Below, piece by piece: positions 1 to 7,134 of a DNA stretch of 7,381 nt (the stretch's first letter is position 1; the number at the start of each line of letters is the position of its first letter). The translations under genes were made by a program, and so were the position numbers. This DNA is from Candidatus Gallibacteroides avistercoris (GTDB taxonomy: Bacteria; Bacteroidota; Bacteroidia; Bacteroidales; CHK158-818). The notes under the pieces were generated by a model, which made no database searches, was not told the DNA's origin, and was given only the letters and a program-made list of their open reading frames with translations. The stretch covers positions 1 to 7,381 of the forward strand of contig DVNA01000013.1 of assembly GCA_018714665.1 (NCBI GenBank). Direction: 5' to 3'.

Positions 1-40
1 ATGGTAGCAATAGCATGACGGTAAAAATCAGTTTTTTCAT
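1..40 (-). CDS. 5' end of an unidentified exported protein (partial)
   Basis: Reading the minus strand from the ATG at 40-38 gives MKKLIFTVMLLLP before the window edge. Two lysines followed by a hydrophobic run are what the start of a secretion signal looks like, so this is probably the next exported protein of the locus. No stop interrupts the 13 visible codons, and a promoter-like box lies about 60 bases upstream (103-110), which supports a real start. No Shine-Dalgarno is visible; the leader is A-rich, as is usual in Bacteroidota. Nothing can be said about function or length. An alternative start at the internal Met (16-14) is possible but would remove most of the signal peptide. Confidence 0.6.
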   Translation of the reverse strand, partial: MKKLIFTVMLLLP

Positions 41-102
41 GTGTAAGAATCTGTTGTTATTAATTGGTTGTTGGTGTAATCAGTAAATGTGTTTTGTCGT
101 TT

Positions 103-135
103 CAAAGGTAAAAATAAAATCATTTATATAAGAAA
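103..135 (-). promoter_or_regulatory. Bacteroidota-type promoter for the gene starting at 40
   Basis: On the minus strand TACCTTTG (positions 110-103) matches the Bacteroidota -7 consensus TAnnTTTG exactly. TTTC (135-132) lies 21 bases upstream and matches the -33 TTTG element in three of four bases. The start of transcription would fall near 96, giving a leader of roughly 55 bases before the ATG at 40. The intervening DNA is very AT-rich. The box sits between the fucosidase stop and the next gene, so that gene may be transcribed independently of the glycosidase operon, or from both. The placement is convincing, but a six-base match can occur by chance in AT-rich DNA. Confidence 0.45.
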
Positions 136-198
136 CATCTTGTTGCTGGATGGATCATCCCTTTTCTATTGTCCCGTGGCAAATTTTTTTCTTTTCCC

Positions 199-1878
199 CT
201 ATTTTAGATTGATTGCACCATGTACTTCGAATACTGCTGCATAGGGGGTAGGCCTTTTGTCGGGTACGATTAATCGTAATTTATTTTTGTCTTGTTCAAA
301 ATCTATATGTTTTTTACTGCCTAATAGACGTATTGAACGGATTTTTCCGGGCTGTTCAGGAGAGGAAAGGCCTAATGCCGGCAGTTCGATTGTGCTTGCC
401 GTTGGGTTCAGAACGATGATATATAGATTTTTGCCGCATACAGTAAAACGTACTTCGTCATGTCCATAAGGGGTACTGTTTACCGTACGGGCATTGAAAT
501 TCTCTTTTTGTGCCTTTTTTTGTACTTGTTCGGCATCGGCATTTATGATGTTTCTTTCGATCTCCCGTTGACAGGAGTTTAAATTATCTCCATATACTTT
601 CCAAGGTTTACTGCCGTATATCGCTTTGCTGTTGATGTTGACCCATTGTCCGATTTCGTCCAGGATTTGTTTATGGGAAGGCGCGATTGTACCATCGGCC
701 ATCAATTCTACATTTAGAAGCATATTCCCATTTTTGCTGACAATGTCGCTCAACAGTTCTATAATGGTGCGTGCGTTGTGTGTCAGAGGATCATCCTCTT
801 TGTAGAACCAATGGGTGAACGTGAAGATTCCATCCCAGGGATAAGGAAGTATTGTATCGGCAACACCGGCTTCTATATCTCTTACCAACATAGGTTCCTG
901 ATCTACTTTGGCAATTCCGACGGCGTCGATTTTCCCAGATCGTTTCAGGCTGTTGTTAAACAAGGTACGGAAAAGTTCTTTCCCGTAATTCCCATAAGGG
1001 AAGCCGTATCCATCCACCCACAAAAGGTCAACGTTGTATTTGGTTATCAGTTCTTGCTGTCTGAGCAGGTAGTTTTGTTTTACTTTCGTTTCATACTCAG
1101 GAGTTCTTTGTTCCGGAGGAAGTCCATATAGTTGTGCTGGGTCGTAACCTTCCCACCATTTGCCTTTCCCGTCAGCTTTTGTCAAACGTCCTTCATATGG
1201 AACGCCTTTATACACCCCCGATGTATCTGAACCAAAAGCGGGAAGCCACCAACTGAGAAAGCGGTCGTCGTGAGAACTGACTCCAAAAGGTAATTTGTAT
1301 TTCCGTGCCGATTGTTCGAAAAGCCCTACAATGTCTTTGTGGGGGCCCATATTGACAGAGTTCCAAGGATGGTATGTGGAGGCGAAGTTATCGAAATGAT
1401 CGTGGTGGTTGGCGTGGACGACGAGATACTTCGCTCCGAGAGATTTGAAATATTTTGTCAATTTGTCGGTGTCCAGCCGTTCTGCTTTCCATTGGTGGAT
1501 TACTTCGATATATCCTTTCTGGGATTGGGGCCCGAATGTTTTTAAATGATACGCATAGGCATTTCTGCCAAATTGTTGTGATCCGACATCCTGCATGAAC
1601 ATATGGCGGGCATACCATCCTCCTCCTAAACGTGGTACTGATTGCGGGCCAACCGTTACCCAAATGCCGAAGCGGGCTTTTGTGTACCATTCGGGGAATT
1701 TATACAGCTTCTGTAACTCTTCCCAGGACAGATCATCTTTTTTTGTACTCGCTGTTTCAGATAAAGAGGCTTTATGCGGTGTATTGTGATCTGTTGGCGA
1801 AGGAAAAGAATAGGTTTTATTGCCGCCGAGAATCCATGCACAGCACAGTGTTATTCCTATAAAAGATTTTAATTTCAT
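199..1878 (-). CDS. Secreted GH29 alpha-L-fucosidase family protein with altered fucose pocket
   Basis: This 559-residue protein belongs to glycoside hydrolase family 29, retaining exo-enzymes that release alpha-L-fucose. The N-terminus has a hydrophobic stretch (about residues 6-19) resembling a signal peptide without a lipobox, then a linker, then the barrel from about 55. Family marks are GIWVTVGPQSVP (71-82), WYARHM (88-93), HANHHDHFDNF (155-165), LLWVDG (285-290) and SKNGNMLLNV (381-390). D289 (codon 1014-1012) sits where the family has its Asp nucleophile, and H158/H159 match the conserved His pair. Residues from about 430 form the usual C-terminal beta domain. Oddly, the conserved His-Trp of the GIW-HW motif is T75-V76, so the specificity or activity may differ. 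The gene is last in the glycosidase run, 75 bases after the GH101 gene with no promoter box between, so it is probably co-transcribed. It could act on fucose capping the O-glycans that GH101 attacks. The family call is sure; the substrate is not. Confidence 0.93.
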   Translation of the reverse strand: MKLKSFIGITLCCAWILGGNKTYSFPSPTDHNTPHKASLSETASTKKDDLSWEELQKLYKFPEWYTKARFGIWVTVGPQSVPRLGGGWYARHMFMQDVGSQQFGRNAYAYHLKTFGPQSQKGYIEVIHQWKAERLDTDKLTKYFKSLGAKYLVVHANHHDHFDNFASTYHPWNSVNMGPHKDIVGLFEQSARKYKLPFGVSSHDDRFLSWWLPAFGSDTSGVYKGVPYEGRLTKADGKGKWWEGYDPAQLYGLPPEQRTPEYETKVKQNYLLRQQELITKYNVDLLWVDGYGFPYGNYGKELFRTLFNNSLKRSGKIDAVGIAKVDQEPMLVRDIEAGVADTILPYPWDGIFTFTHWFYKEDDPLTHNARTIIELLSDIVSKNGNMLLNVELMADGTIAPSHKQILDEIGQWVNINSKAIYGSKPWKVYGDNLNSCQREIERNIINADAEQVQKKAQKENFNARTVNSTPYGHDEVRFTVCGKNLYIIVLNPTASTIELPALGLSSPEQPGKIRSIRLLGSKKHIDFEQDKNKLRLIVPDKRPTPYAAVFEVHGAINLK

Positions 1879-1953
1879 TTGTTTGTATTTGTTCTATTGG
1901 TTTTTCAGTGTTTTTTCTTTGGCGATAACGATTTTCGGTTATATCGTGTAGCC
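1879..1953 (-). other. Spacer between GH101 and GH29 genes
   Basis: This stretch of 75 bases lacks any TTTG in the direction of transcription, so a standard Bacteroidota promoter is absent and read-through from the GH101 gene is expected. Just after the GH101 stop a weak, bulged inverted repeat can be drawn (about 1923-1946, arms CGATAAC and GTTATATCG), with no U-run after it, so it is not a convincing terminator. The rest is A-rich leader without a Shine-Dalgarno sequence. Confidence 0.5.
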
Positions 1954-4900
1954 TTATTCTATTTTTTTTATTCCGAAATTATCGATAACCAACATTCCGT
2001 TACCGTTTTTTTCTATGGCAAGATAAAAATCTTCGCAGTTGGGCGTTGTGAAACAAACGTGGCATTTCCCCGGACGATTTAGTTCGTATGAGAATGTCTC
2101 TTCTCCGGAGGAATGTCTTTTTCCAACAATTTTATATACTCCGTTAGCGTCCACTTTGTAGTCGAAAACCACTTCATATTTTTGTTCCGGTGCGAATTGA
2201 ACCATTGCGGGAGAGGTCCGATATACCTCTCCGTTGTTTTCTCTCCAAGTAGTTAACGACCAGTCTCCATCTATCGTATTGTCTGTATATACGCTATGCC
2301 GTTGTGATAAGTGTGTGGTAAATGCACTGGGCTGGGATGCGATGAATGGGCCCCAACCTTCATCGACGTGTTCAAAATCTTCAAAAAGGATAAATCCTGG
2401 TTTCTCGGATTGTGGACATTCTACAAGGCGTACATCGTCGAAAGCGACAGAAGAGGAGTCGTTCGAGGAAACTCCTGCTGCCAATGAGAGTAGGAGCCGA
2501 TTTTCTCCTTCTGGCATCCGGAATGCAATCTTCATGCGTTGCCAGGTTGTTCTGAACCGATCTGTGTTGTCTGTATAATTCATCACTTTGCTTTCTGTGA
2601 TGGAGGTTTTCTGTTGTAATTTGTCGTCGGCCTGTATGCTGAGAGTTGCTTCTTTTTTGCCTGTTACGTTGACCCAAACGGATGCAGTATATTCTTTTCC
2701 GGGAACGAGCCCTTCAATCTCTTGGGAGACGCTCCCTTCGGATAATCCGCTTATCGACAAGATGTCTTGTCCGTAATCGGTGGTTTTTATGGAGATATTT
2801 TCCTCTTTGCCTTGCGGTTTCCAATGATTGAACGATTGGCTGTCGAAACCGGTATCTTTTATCAGACTACCTGTACTCCATTCTATCTCAGGCGAGTTGC
2901 CGACAGCGTTTTTGTAAAGAACGTATCCGGTGTTTGGACGGAGGTCCAACTTTATTTTCCCTTCGTTGGGAACCAATGTCTTGACAAGTTCTCTGCCTTG
3001 ACTGCCCAAACGGTAAAGATATACTTCTTTTATCCCATTCCAAGAGGCCGGTAATAGCCAGGTATTTGTTTCTTGTTGGGTGTTATAACAGTATATTTTA
3101 TCTTCTTTTTGAGGGTCCCAGGGAATAAAAACGGCATTTCCTTTCATCAGAAATTGGTCTCCCCGTCGGATTATGGTTCCCTCCGTATCTCCGTACGCCT
3201 CCAAGCCATCTTCCAATATGGCACGGGTGGCATTTAACTGTTTAATGGAATAGTGCATCAGGTAGCGGTAGGGTAACTGTTTCATAAAGAAATTGCGGAT
3301 CACTCCATAGAAATCGCGTCCTTTTTGCCATCCCATGAATCCTATTTCTGTACTTCGGCTATATCCTCCCAACAAGGCGGGATGAGTGGCGTATCCGTCT
3401 CTGAACCGGTGATGTACGAAACGATGTATTAAACTTTTGGCATCCGGGTTATGATGTATCCAGATGGCTTCGCGGTCAAAAACGTCAGCATCTTCTGTCC
3501 AGATGGACCATCCGTTTTGGTTGAACAGTTTAGCCGTATGATAGGCTAACCAGCGATATTCTCGATAGGTATCTAAATAGACGAACGCGAGATGAGGAAC
3601 TTCTGTCTTTAATTGGTCCAGTCGGGCTTGAAAAGAACCGCTCAGGACGTCAGCCTCTTTATTGATAAAATAGGCCTGGTCTAACCAACTCCATCCGGGA
3701 ATGTCGGTTATGATTTGGTCGTTGAAGGCTCGTGCTTCGGGATACGATTCGCTGTGGTTGATGTGGACACCGATATGAGCATGGTACTTGGGGGCTTCTT
3801 GGGCTAAGAGGTTGAGCTCTTGCAATCCTCCGGCCCGTCTGTTGTAGTTGCCTCCATAATCTGGATGGGCGCTGTCGTGTCCCTCGCTCTGGTATCCTTT
3901 TAGTTCCAACATTTGTCCGAAACCGTCAGTTGCCAGGTAGAATTTTTTGATATTGTCCAACTGGCGCAGGAACGGATACTGGGCGCAACTGGCAAAGTTC
4001 ATGGTGATGGTGGTGTACGAATTGCGTAGCATTTCGGCACCGTAAGGTTCCGGATAGACTTTTTGCAAGGCGATGGCGCCATCTTGCCAATCTATTTGGT
4101 TGTCTCCGTTGCAATCGTCTGTCAGGATTACTTGGATGTAAGGGAGTTCTGTTATTTGTCCGTCATGTCCTCTATAAATCCATTCATTTCCCCAAATACC
4201 GGTTATTTGTTTCCCGGAAAATGGTACGCAGCGGAATAGAAACTGGCGGATATTATACAGGGAGTTGCTTTCAAGCGTTGCTACCAGTTGTTGGTTATTT
4301 AGCATTAGCAGGGTAGCGTATCTGCTGACGGGATCGGGGGCCTTTTCCTGTAATGGATAGATGCTGTCGGAGTGGACGGAATTGGCTACGGCCAACGTAG
4401 CATTTTCGTTGTCATTGGGGACGGAAACTAAAAAATGGTCGGGGAAAGCGATCGTTTTTACTTTAAAATCTCCCGATTCATCTATGCCGGTTACGGCAAG
4501 TTTCAGGATGTTGTCATCTACTTCGCAAGCGACCGTTATGGTAACACCTGTCTCTTTTACTTTTAGCGTGTAGATGACTTTCCCTTGTTCTTGACGGGAC
4601 GATACTTTGGGGAAATAATAATCTCCGTTCAATAGGATGTGTTTTACGTCGAAAGGCTGGCCGTTCAAAGTGGATCCGTTCTCTTTCCACGTATAGCTTT
4701 TGATCGATGGGAAATCTTTGTTCATCCGTACTTCCATACGGGCGGAGGAGAGTGTGTAGCTGCTTTTTTTATTGGCTGGTGATATTTTCGGTACTTGCAC
4801 GGCTTTGCAAACGACGTTGCTTATTTCGACATCTCCTTTTTCCTTTATCCGGAATCCGGTTTTCCCGGGTTGCAATGCCAGGTGTGGGACATAGCTGTGT

Positions 4901-5328
4901 GCGATTTGTTCTCCGTCCACATAGACGGTGATCTCTTGTTCGATGCAATTAACCTTAATGTGTCGCCGGTGATGAGCATATAGTTTGGAGATGTCGCGTG
5001 CAATTTCGGTTTTCCCGTTGGGCGTTTCGGCATACCAATAGGCGAATCCCAAATTATCGGATGCTTTGTCGCATCCGATGTATATCCAGTTGTCTTTATC
5101 AACGTAACGCATCAATACCCCTATTTCGGCATCTGAGTTTTGGGGGAGCAAATCGAATTCTACGGTGCTGTTCAGTAGTTCGGTACTGTCAACCACGATT
5201 TCTGTTCCCATGTTTTTGTTTAAGCGATACACGGTTGATAATGGCGGTTCTTCTGGCGAGGGAAGAGGTTTCGCATGAGTGGTAAATACGATAAATGCAA
5301 GAATACATAGAGTGGTTAATCGGTTCAT
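1954..5328 (-). CDS. Secreted GH101 endo-alpha-N-acetylgalactosaminidase, multidomain
   Basis: This 1124-residue enzyme belongs to family GH101, which releases Gal-beta-1,3-GalNAc (core 1) from Ser/Thr of O-glycoproteins. Order of parts: signal peptide (1-19, cleavage likely after THA); concanavalin-like sandwich (about 28-180); family beta-sandwich (about 185-400); catalytic barrel (about 400-700); a beta domain (about 715-806); and two probable carbohydrate-binding beta-sandwiches (about 815-970 and 978-1124). Barrel marks are DWQDGAIA (413-420), SEGHDSAHPDYG (481-492; H484/D485 fit the GalNAc-binding pair), HINHSESYPEA (522-532), YLDTY with likely nucleophile D586, and WTED with likely acid/base E612. 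The two catalytic residues are 26 apart, against about 32-33 as I remember for characterised pneumococcal and bifidobacterial enzymes, so the intervening loop is short. D405-D416 has EF-hand-type ligand spacing. The start is supported by the signal peptide and an in-frame ATG after an A-rich leader. It lies between the MGH1-like and fucosidase genes. Family assignment is firm; core-1 specificity is inferred. Confidence 0.95.
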   Translation of the reverse strand: MNRLTTLCILAFIVFTTHAKPLPSPEEPPLSTVYRLNKNMGTEIVVDSTELLNSTVEFDLLPQNSDAEIGVLMRYVDKDNWIYIGCDKASDNLGFAYWYAETPNGKTEIARDISKLYAHHRRHIKVNCIEQEITVYVDGEQIAHSYVPHLALQPGKTGFRIKEKGDVEISNVVCKAVQVPKISPANKKSSYTLSSARMEVRMNKDFPSIKSYTWKENGSTLNGQPFDVKHILLNGDYYFPKVSSRQEQGKVIYTLKVKETGVTITVACEVDDNILKLAVTGIDESGDFKVKTIAFPDHFLVSVPNDNENATLAVANSVHSDSIYPLQEKAPDPVSRYATLLMLNNQQLVATLESNSLYNIRQFLFRCVPFSGKQITGIWGNEWIYRGHDGQITELPYIQVILTDDCNGDNQIDWQDGAIALQKVYPEPYGAEMLRNSYTTITMNFASCAQYPFLRQLDNIKKFYLATDGFGQMLELKGYQSEGHDSAHPDYGGNYNRRAGGLQELNLLAQEAPKYHAHIGVHINHSESYPEARAFNDQIITDIPGWSWLDQAYFINKEADVLSGSFQARLDQLKTEVPHLAFVYLDTYREYRWLAYHTAKLFNQNGWSIWTEDADVFDREAIWIHHNPDAKSLIHRFVHHRFRDGYATHPALLGGYSRSTEIGFMGWQKGRDFYGVIRNFFMKQLPYRYLMHYSIKQLNATRAILEDGLEAYGDTEGTIIRRGDQFLMKGNAVFIPWDPQKEDKIYCYNTQQETNTWLLPASWNGIKEVYLYRLGSQGRELVKTLVPNEGKIKLDLRPNTGYVLYKNAVGNSPEIEWSTGSLIKDTGFDSQSFNHWKPQGKEENISIKTTDYGQDILSISGLSEGSVSQEIEGLVPGKEYTASVWVNVTGKKEATLSIQADDKLQQKTSITESKVMNYTDNTDRFRTTWQRMKIAFRMPEGENRLLLSLAAGVSSNDSSSVAFDDVRLVECPQSEKPGFILFEDFEHVDEGWGPFIASQPSAFTTHLSQRHSVYTDNTIDGDWSLTTWRENNGEVYRTSPAMVQFAPEQKYEVVFDYKVDANGVYKIVGKRHSSGEETFSYELNRPGKCHVCFTTPNCEDFYLAIEKNGNGMLVIDNFGIKKIE
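4081..4116 (-). other. EF-hand-like calcium loop within GH101 barrel
   Basis: Residues 405-416 of the GH101 protein carry acidic or Asn ligands at loop positions 1, 3, 5, 9 and 12 (D405, N407, D409, D413, D416), with Gly at 4 and Ile at 8. That is the canonical EF-hand/dockerin-type calcium pattern. It runs straight into the family motif DWQDGAIA, so it belongs to the GH101 fold rather than being a separate dockerin. Calcium binding is inferred from the spacing alone. Confidence 0.6.
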
Positions 5329-5394
5329 TTTATTATTGGTTTATTCTTTACTTTATAATGTTTTTTCTTTTAAATGTTTTTCCGGCACTTTCCA

Positions 5395-5427
5395 TTTGGG
5401 AATATTCCGGTTTGGGATATTGGCCGG
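5395..5427. repeat. Imperfect tandem repeat in the spacer
   Basis: TTTGGGAATATTCCGG (5395-5410) is followed directly by TTTGGGATATTGGCCGG (5411-5427), two near-copies of about 16 bases. The first contains the perfect 10-base palindrome GGAATATTCC (5399-5408). It could be a protein-binding site or a duplication scar; only two units are present, so chance cannot be excluded. Confidence 0.35.
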
Positions 5428-5446
5428 ACCGAGATATGATCCCGGT
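5428..5446 (-). other. Small hairpin in the intercistronic RNA
   Basis: In the minus-strand transcript ACCGGGA and TCTCGGT can pair over seven positions (one G-U) around the loop UCAUA. There is no U-tract after it, so it is not an intrinsic terminator. It could affect processing or stability of the message between the upstream gene and the GH101 cistron. The pairing would be weaker on the plus strand (an A-C mismatch), consistent with a role in the sense RNA, but it is a short stem. Confidence 0.25.
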
Positions 5447-5517
5447 ATATTTCAAGGGTATTTTTATCTTTTTTACAGCGGATGGAATGTCTGTAATCGA
5501 AAATGGCAAGTATCCTG

Positions 5518-7134
5518 TTATCGACCACTCGATTTGTTTTCGATAATAACCTTTTGAATGGACGGGTGTTTAAAGGTACATTTACCGTTGACATAAATCA
5601 TAAACCCGGCTCCTTTCCCATATTTTGTTCCATTCTTGTCAAATAATACGGTTATTGATTTGTTACAACAAAACACATTATCCAGACAAAAATAGTCCCA
5701 ATCTCCGTCAGGTACGAGGGGGTTAACGAGAATACTGCCATCGTATTGTGGTCGTATGCCCATTAGTCCGGATATGATGAGGTTGCAAAACGACGAATGG
5801 TTATAATCCTTTCCTCGTTCGACACCGCCTTTCCCTTCATCCCATGTCCCGTTGTTCCATTGTTTTAGGCGGGTACGGGATATCCAATCCCCGGTATAAG
5901 GATTCAAGTTTTCATCAATCCAGCAAACCGTGTCCCCTTGTTCAGTAACGATACGTTGACTATTGCTGTAAATATTCAATAGATTTAGGTAATCGTTGGG
6001 AGATATGATTCCGCGGTCGTTTTGATTCATATAGTTTGCGAGAGCGGTCAGTACCATCGATGTCAAATAGGGCCAGCTGGGACCATTCCATTGACACTCA
6101 TGCCCTTCGTATGAAATTTTAAACCCCGGGGAGCTTTGTTCTACGGTCGTAGGTCCGTATGCGGCGGCAAATGCTTTTGTATCGAAGAGGAGTTTCCAGG
6201 CAGTTTCATATTCTTTGTTCGGTATATCGTAGAGCCAAGGGATATAACCCAATAACTCTCGCGAAGGAGAGAATCCGCACTTTTCTCCCTCTTTTTTGGG
6301 GATCACTTTATAAAAACAGCTCTCTTTATCCCACAGCTTTTCATTAATCAACCGTTTTAATTCATCGGCTTTCTTGTAGTAATATTCTGCTTCTACTGCT
6401 TGGTTCAATATGGTGGCGATGCGGGACAGCGCCATGGCCTCTCCATACATATAGCTATTAATCGTGGGGCGATAACCTTTCCCTCCTTCGGACAGGCTGC
6501 CCGAAACAGACATCTCCATTCCGTCTCTATCATCTGTTTGCCAAAATAGATAGGAGGAATCTCTCTTTTCTGTCTCCCAGTTAACGAAATTCTCTTGTAG
6601 AGAAGGATATAAATCTTTCAGTAATGCCGTATCTCTATGTACCAAGTAATAGTTGTATATGGCATCTGCTATTCCGCAGCTATATAATCTGGGATCGCCT
6701 CCGCCTAAGAGCCAAAACTTGGCATAATCTGATAGGATGTGTTTATCTTTCAGCCATCGCCCTTCATAGAAATGATGTACGGCTGCGCAGCTTATCGTAT
6801 TGTGTTTTCCGGCCCATGGAACATCCGGTAAGAATTCTGTAATTACAAACCCTTCCGGGGTGTGTTTTATGTGTTTCCGGTAGGTCCACCAACGAAAATA
6901 ATAACTCTTTTCCAACTCTTTGTCCGGACATTCAAAAAAAGGAATATTTTCATTTAAAAAGTCGAACGTTTCTGCATTTGAAATATCTTGCGCATACAAT
7001 TCTACATCCGCCGCATTAAATTCCTTTATATAGGAGGATATTACAGCCGCAGACCTGTTTGGCATGATATTTTGTCCTTGTACGGACAAAGTCAAAAATA
7101 GACTTACTAAACCGAGTAATTTATATGACATCAT
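5518..7134 (-). CDS. Secreted MGH1/GH63-like (alpha/alpha)6-barrel glycoside hydrolase
   Basis: This 538-residue protein resembles the MGH1-like branch of the six-hairpin glycosidases (related to GH63, GH37 and mannosylglycerate hydrolases), mostly inverting exo-enzymes. A signal peptide covers residues 1-20 (hydrophobic 6-18, no lipobox). The helical barrel spans about 25-465, with marks LFWQTDDRDGMEMSVSG (196-212), YGEAMALSRIA (230-240), GHECQWNGPSWPY (344-356) and GGVERGKDYNHSSF (436-449). The last about 75 residues form a beta domain typical of the group (GIRPQYDGSILVNPLVP, 459-475). By position E207 or D204 would be the general acid and E439 a candidate base; relatives usually have Asp where E207 stands. 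The ATG shares one base with the stop of the upstream propeller gene (TAATG), indicating translational coupling, and a second Met follows at once. I cannot tell the substrate; context suggests a glycan sugar handled together with GH101 and GH29. Superfamily placement is good, subfamily uncertain. Confidence 0.82.
   Translation of the reverse strand: MMSYKLLGLVSLFLTLSVQGQNIMPNRSAAVISSYIKEFNAADVELYAQDISNAETFDFLNENIPFFECPDKELEKSYYFRWWTYRKHIKHTPEGFVITEFLPDVPWAGKHNTISCAAVHHFYEGRWLKDKHILSDYAKFWLLGGGDPRLYSCGIADAIYNYYLVHRDTALLKDLYPSLQENFVNWETEKRDSSYLFWQTDDRDGMEMSVSGSLSEGGKGYRPTINSYMYGEAMALSRIATILNQAVEAEYYYKKADELKRLINEKLWDKESCFYKVIPKKEGEKCGFSPSRELLGYIPWLYDIPNKEYETAWKLLFDTKAFAAAYGPTTVEQSSPGFKISYEGHECQWNGPSWPYLTSMVLTALANYMNQNDRGIISPNDYLNLLNIYSNSQRIVTEQGDTVCWIDENLNPYTGDWISRTRLKQWNNGTWDEGKGGVERGKDYNHSSFCNLIISGLMGIRPQYDGSILVNPLVPDGDWDYFCLDNVFCCNKSITVLFDKNGTKYGKGAGFMIYVNGKCTFKHPSIQKVIIENKSSGR

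Larger units (their letters stand above)
5329..5517 (-). other. Spacer between MGH1-like and GH101 genes, possible decayed coding DNA
   Basis: The 189 bases between the two genes hold no TTTG in the direction of transcription, so no normal Bacteroidota promoter is seen and co-transcription is likely. The first two thirds (about 5381-5517) are less AT-rich than an ordinary spacer. The part next to the GH101 start is A-rich leader without a Shine-Dalgarno. One minus frame stays open from 5569 to the stop at 5350-5348 (73 codons) with no early ATG. It overlaps the end of the upstream gene by 52 bases, and its translation (for example IPLKYTGIISRSGQYPKPEY) has a protein-like composition. It may be a remnant of a lost gene end or chance; I recognise no family. 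Confidence 0.35.

Noticed and set aside
148..160. Short palindrome GGATGGATCATCC after the fucosidase gene, considered as a terminator
   Set aside because: The stem is only five pairs with a three-base loop, and no U-tract follows in the minus-strand transcript.
169..190. TTGTCCCGTGGCAA followed by a T-run, a terminator-like arrangement on the plus strand
   Set aside because: No plus-strand gene ends here, and the stem is bulged and short. In the sense direction the T-run becomes an A-run before the stem.
778..1131. 117-codon plus-strand open frame inside the fucosidase gene
   Set aside because: It lies wholly antisense to a gene with clear family motifs, and its translation shows no recognisable domain.
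4081..4116. Dockerin (cellulosome-type) domain in the GH101 protein
   Set aside because: Only one calcium-loop motif is present; it sits in the middle of the protein and merges into the family motif DWQDGAIA.
5295..5546. 83-codon plus-strand open frame across the spacer, with a hydrophobic N-terminal part
   Set aside because: It overlaps the GH101 start and the MGH1-like stop on the other strand; the hydrophobic run comes from T-rich leader DNA, and there is no promoter or ribosome site evidence.
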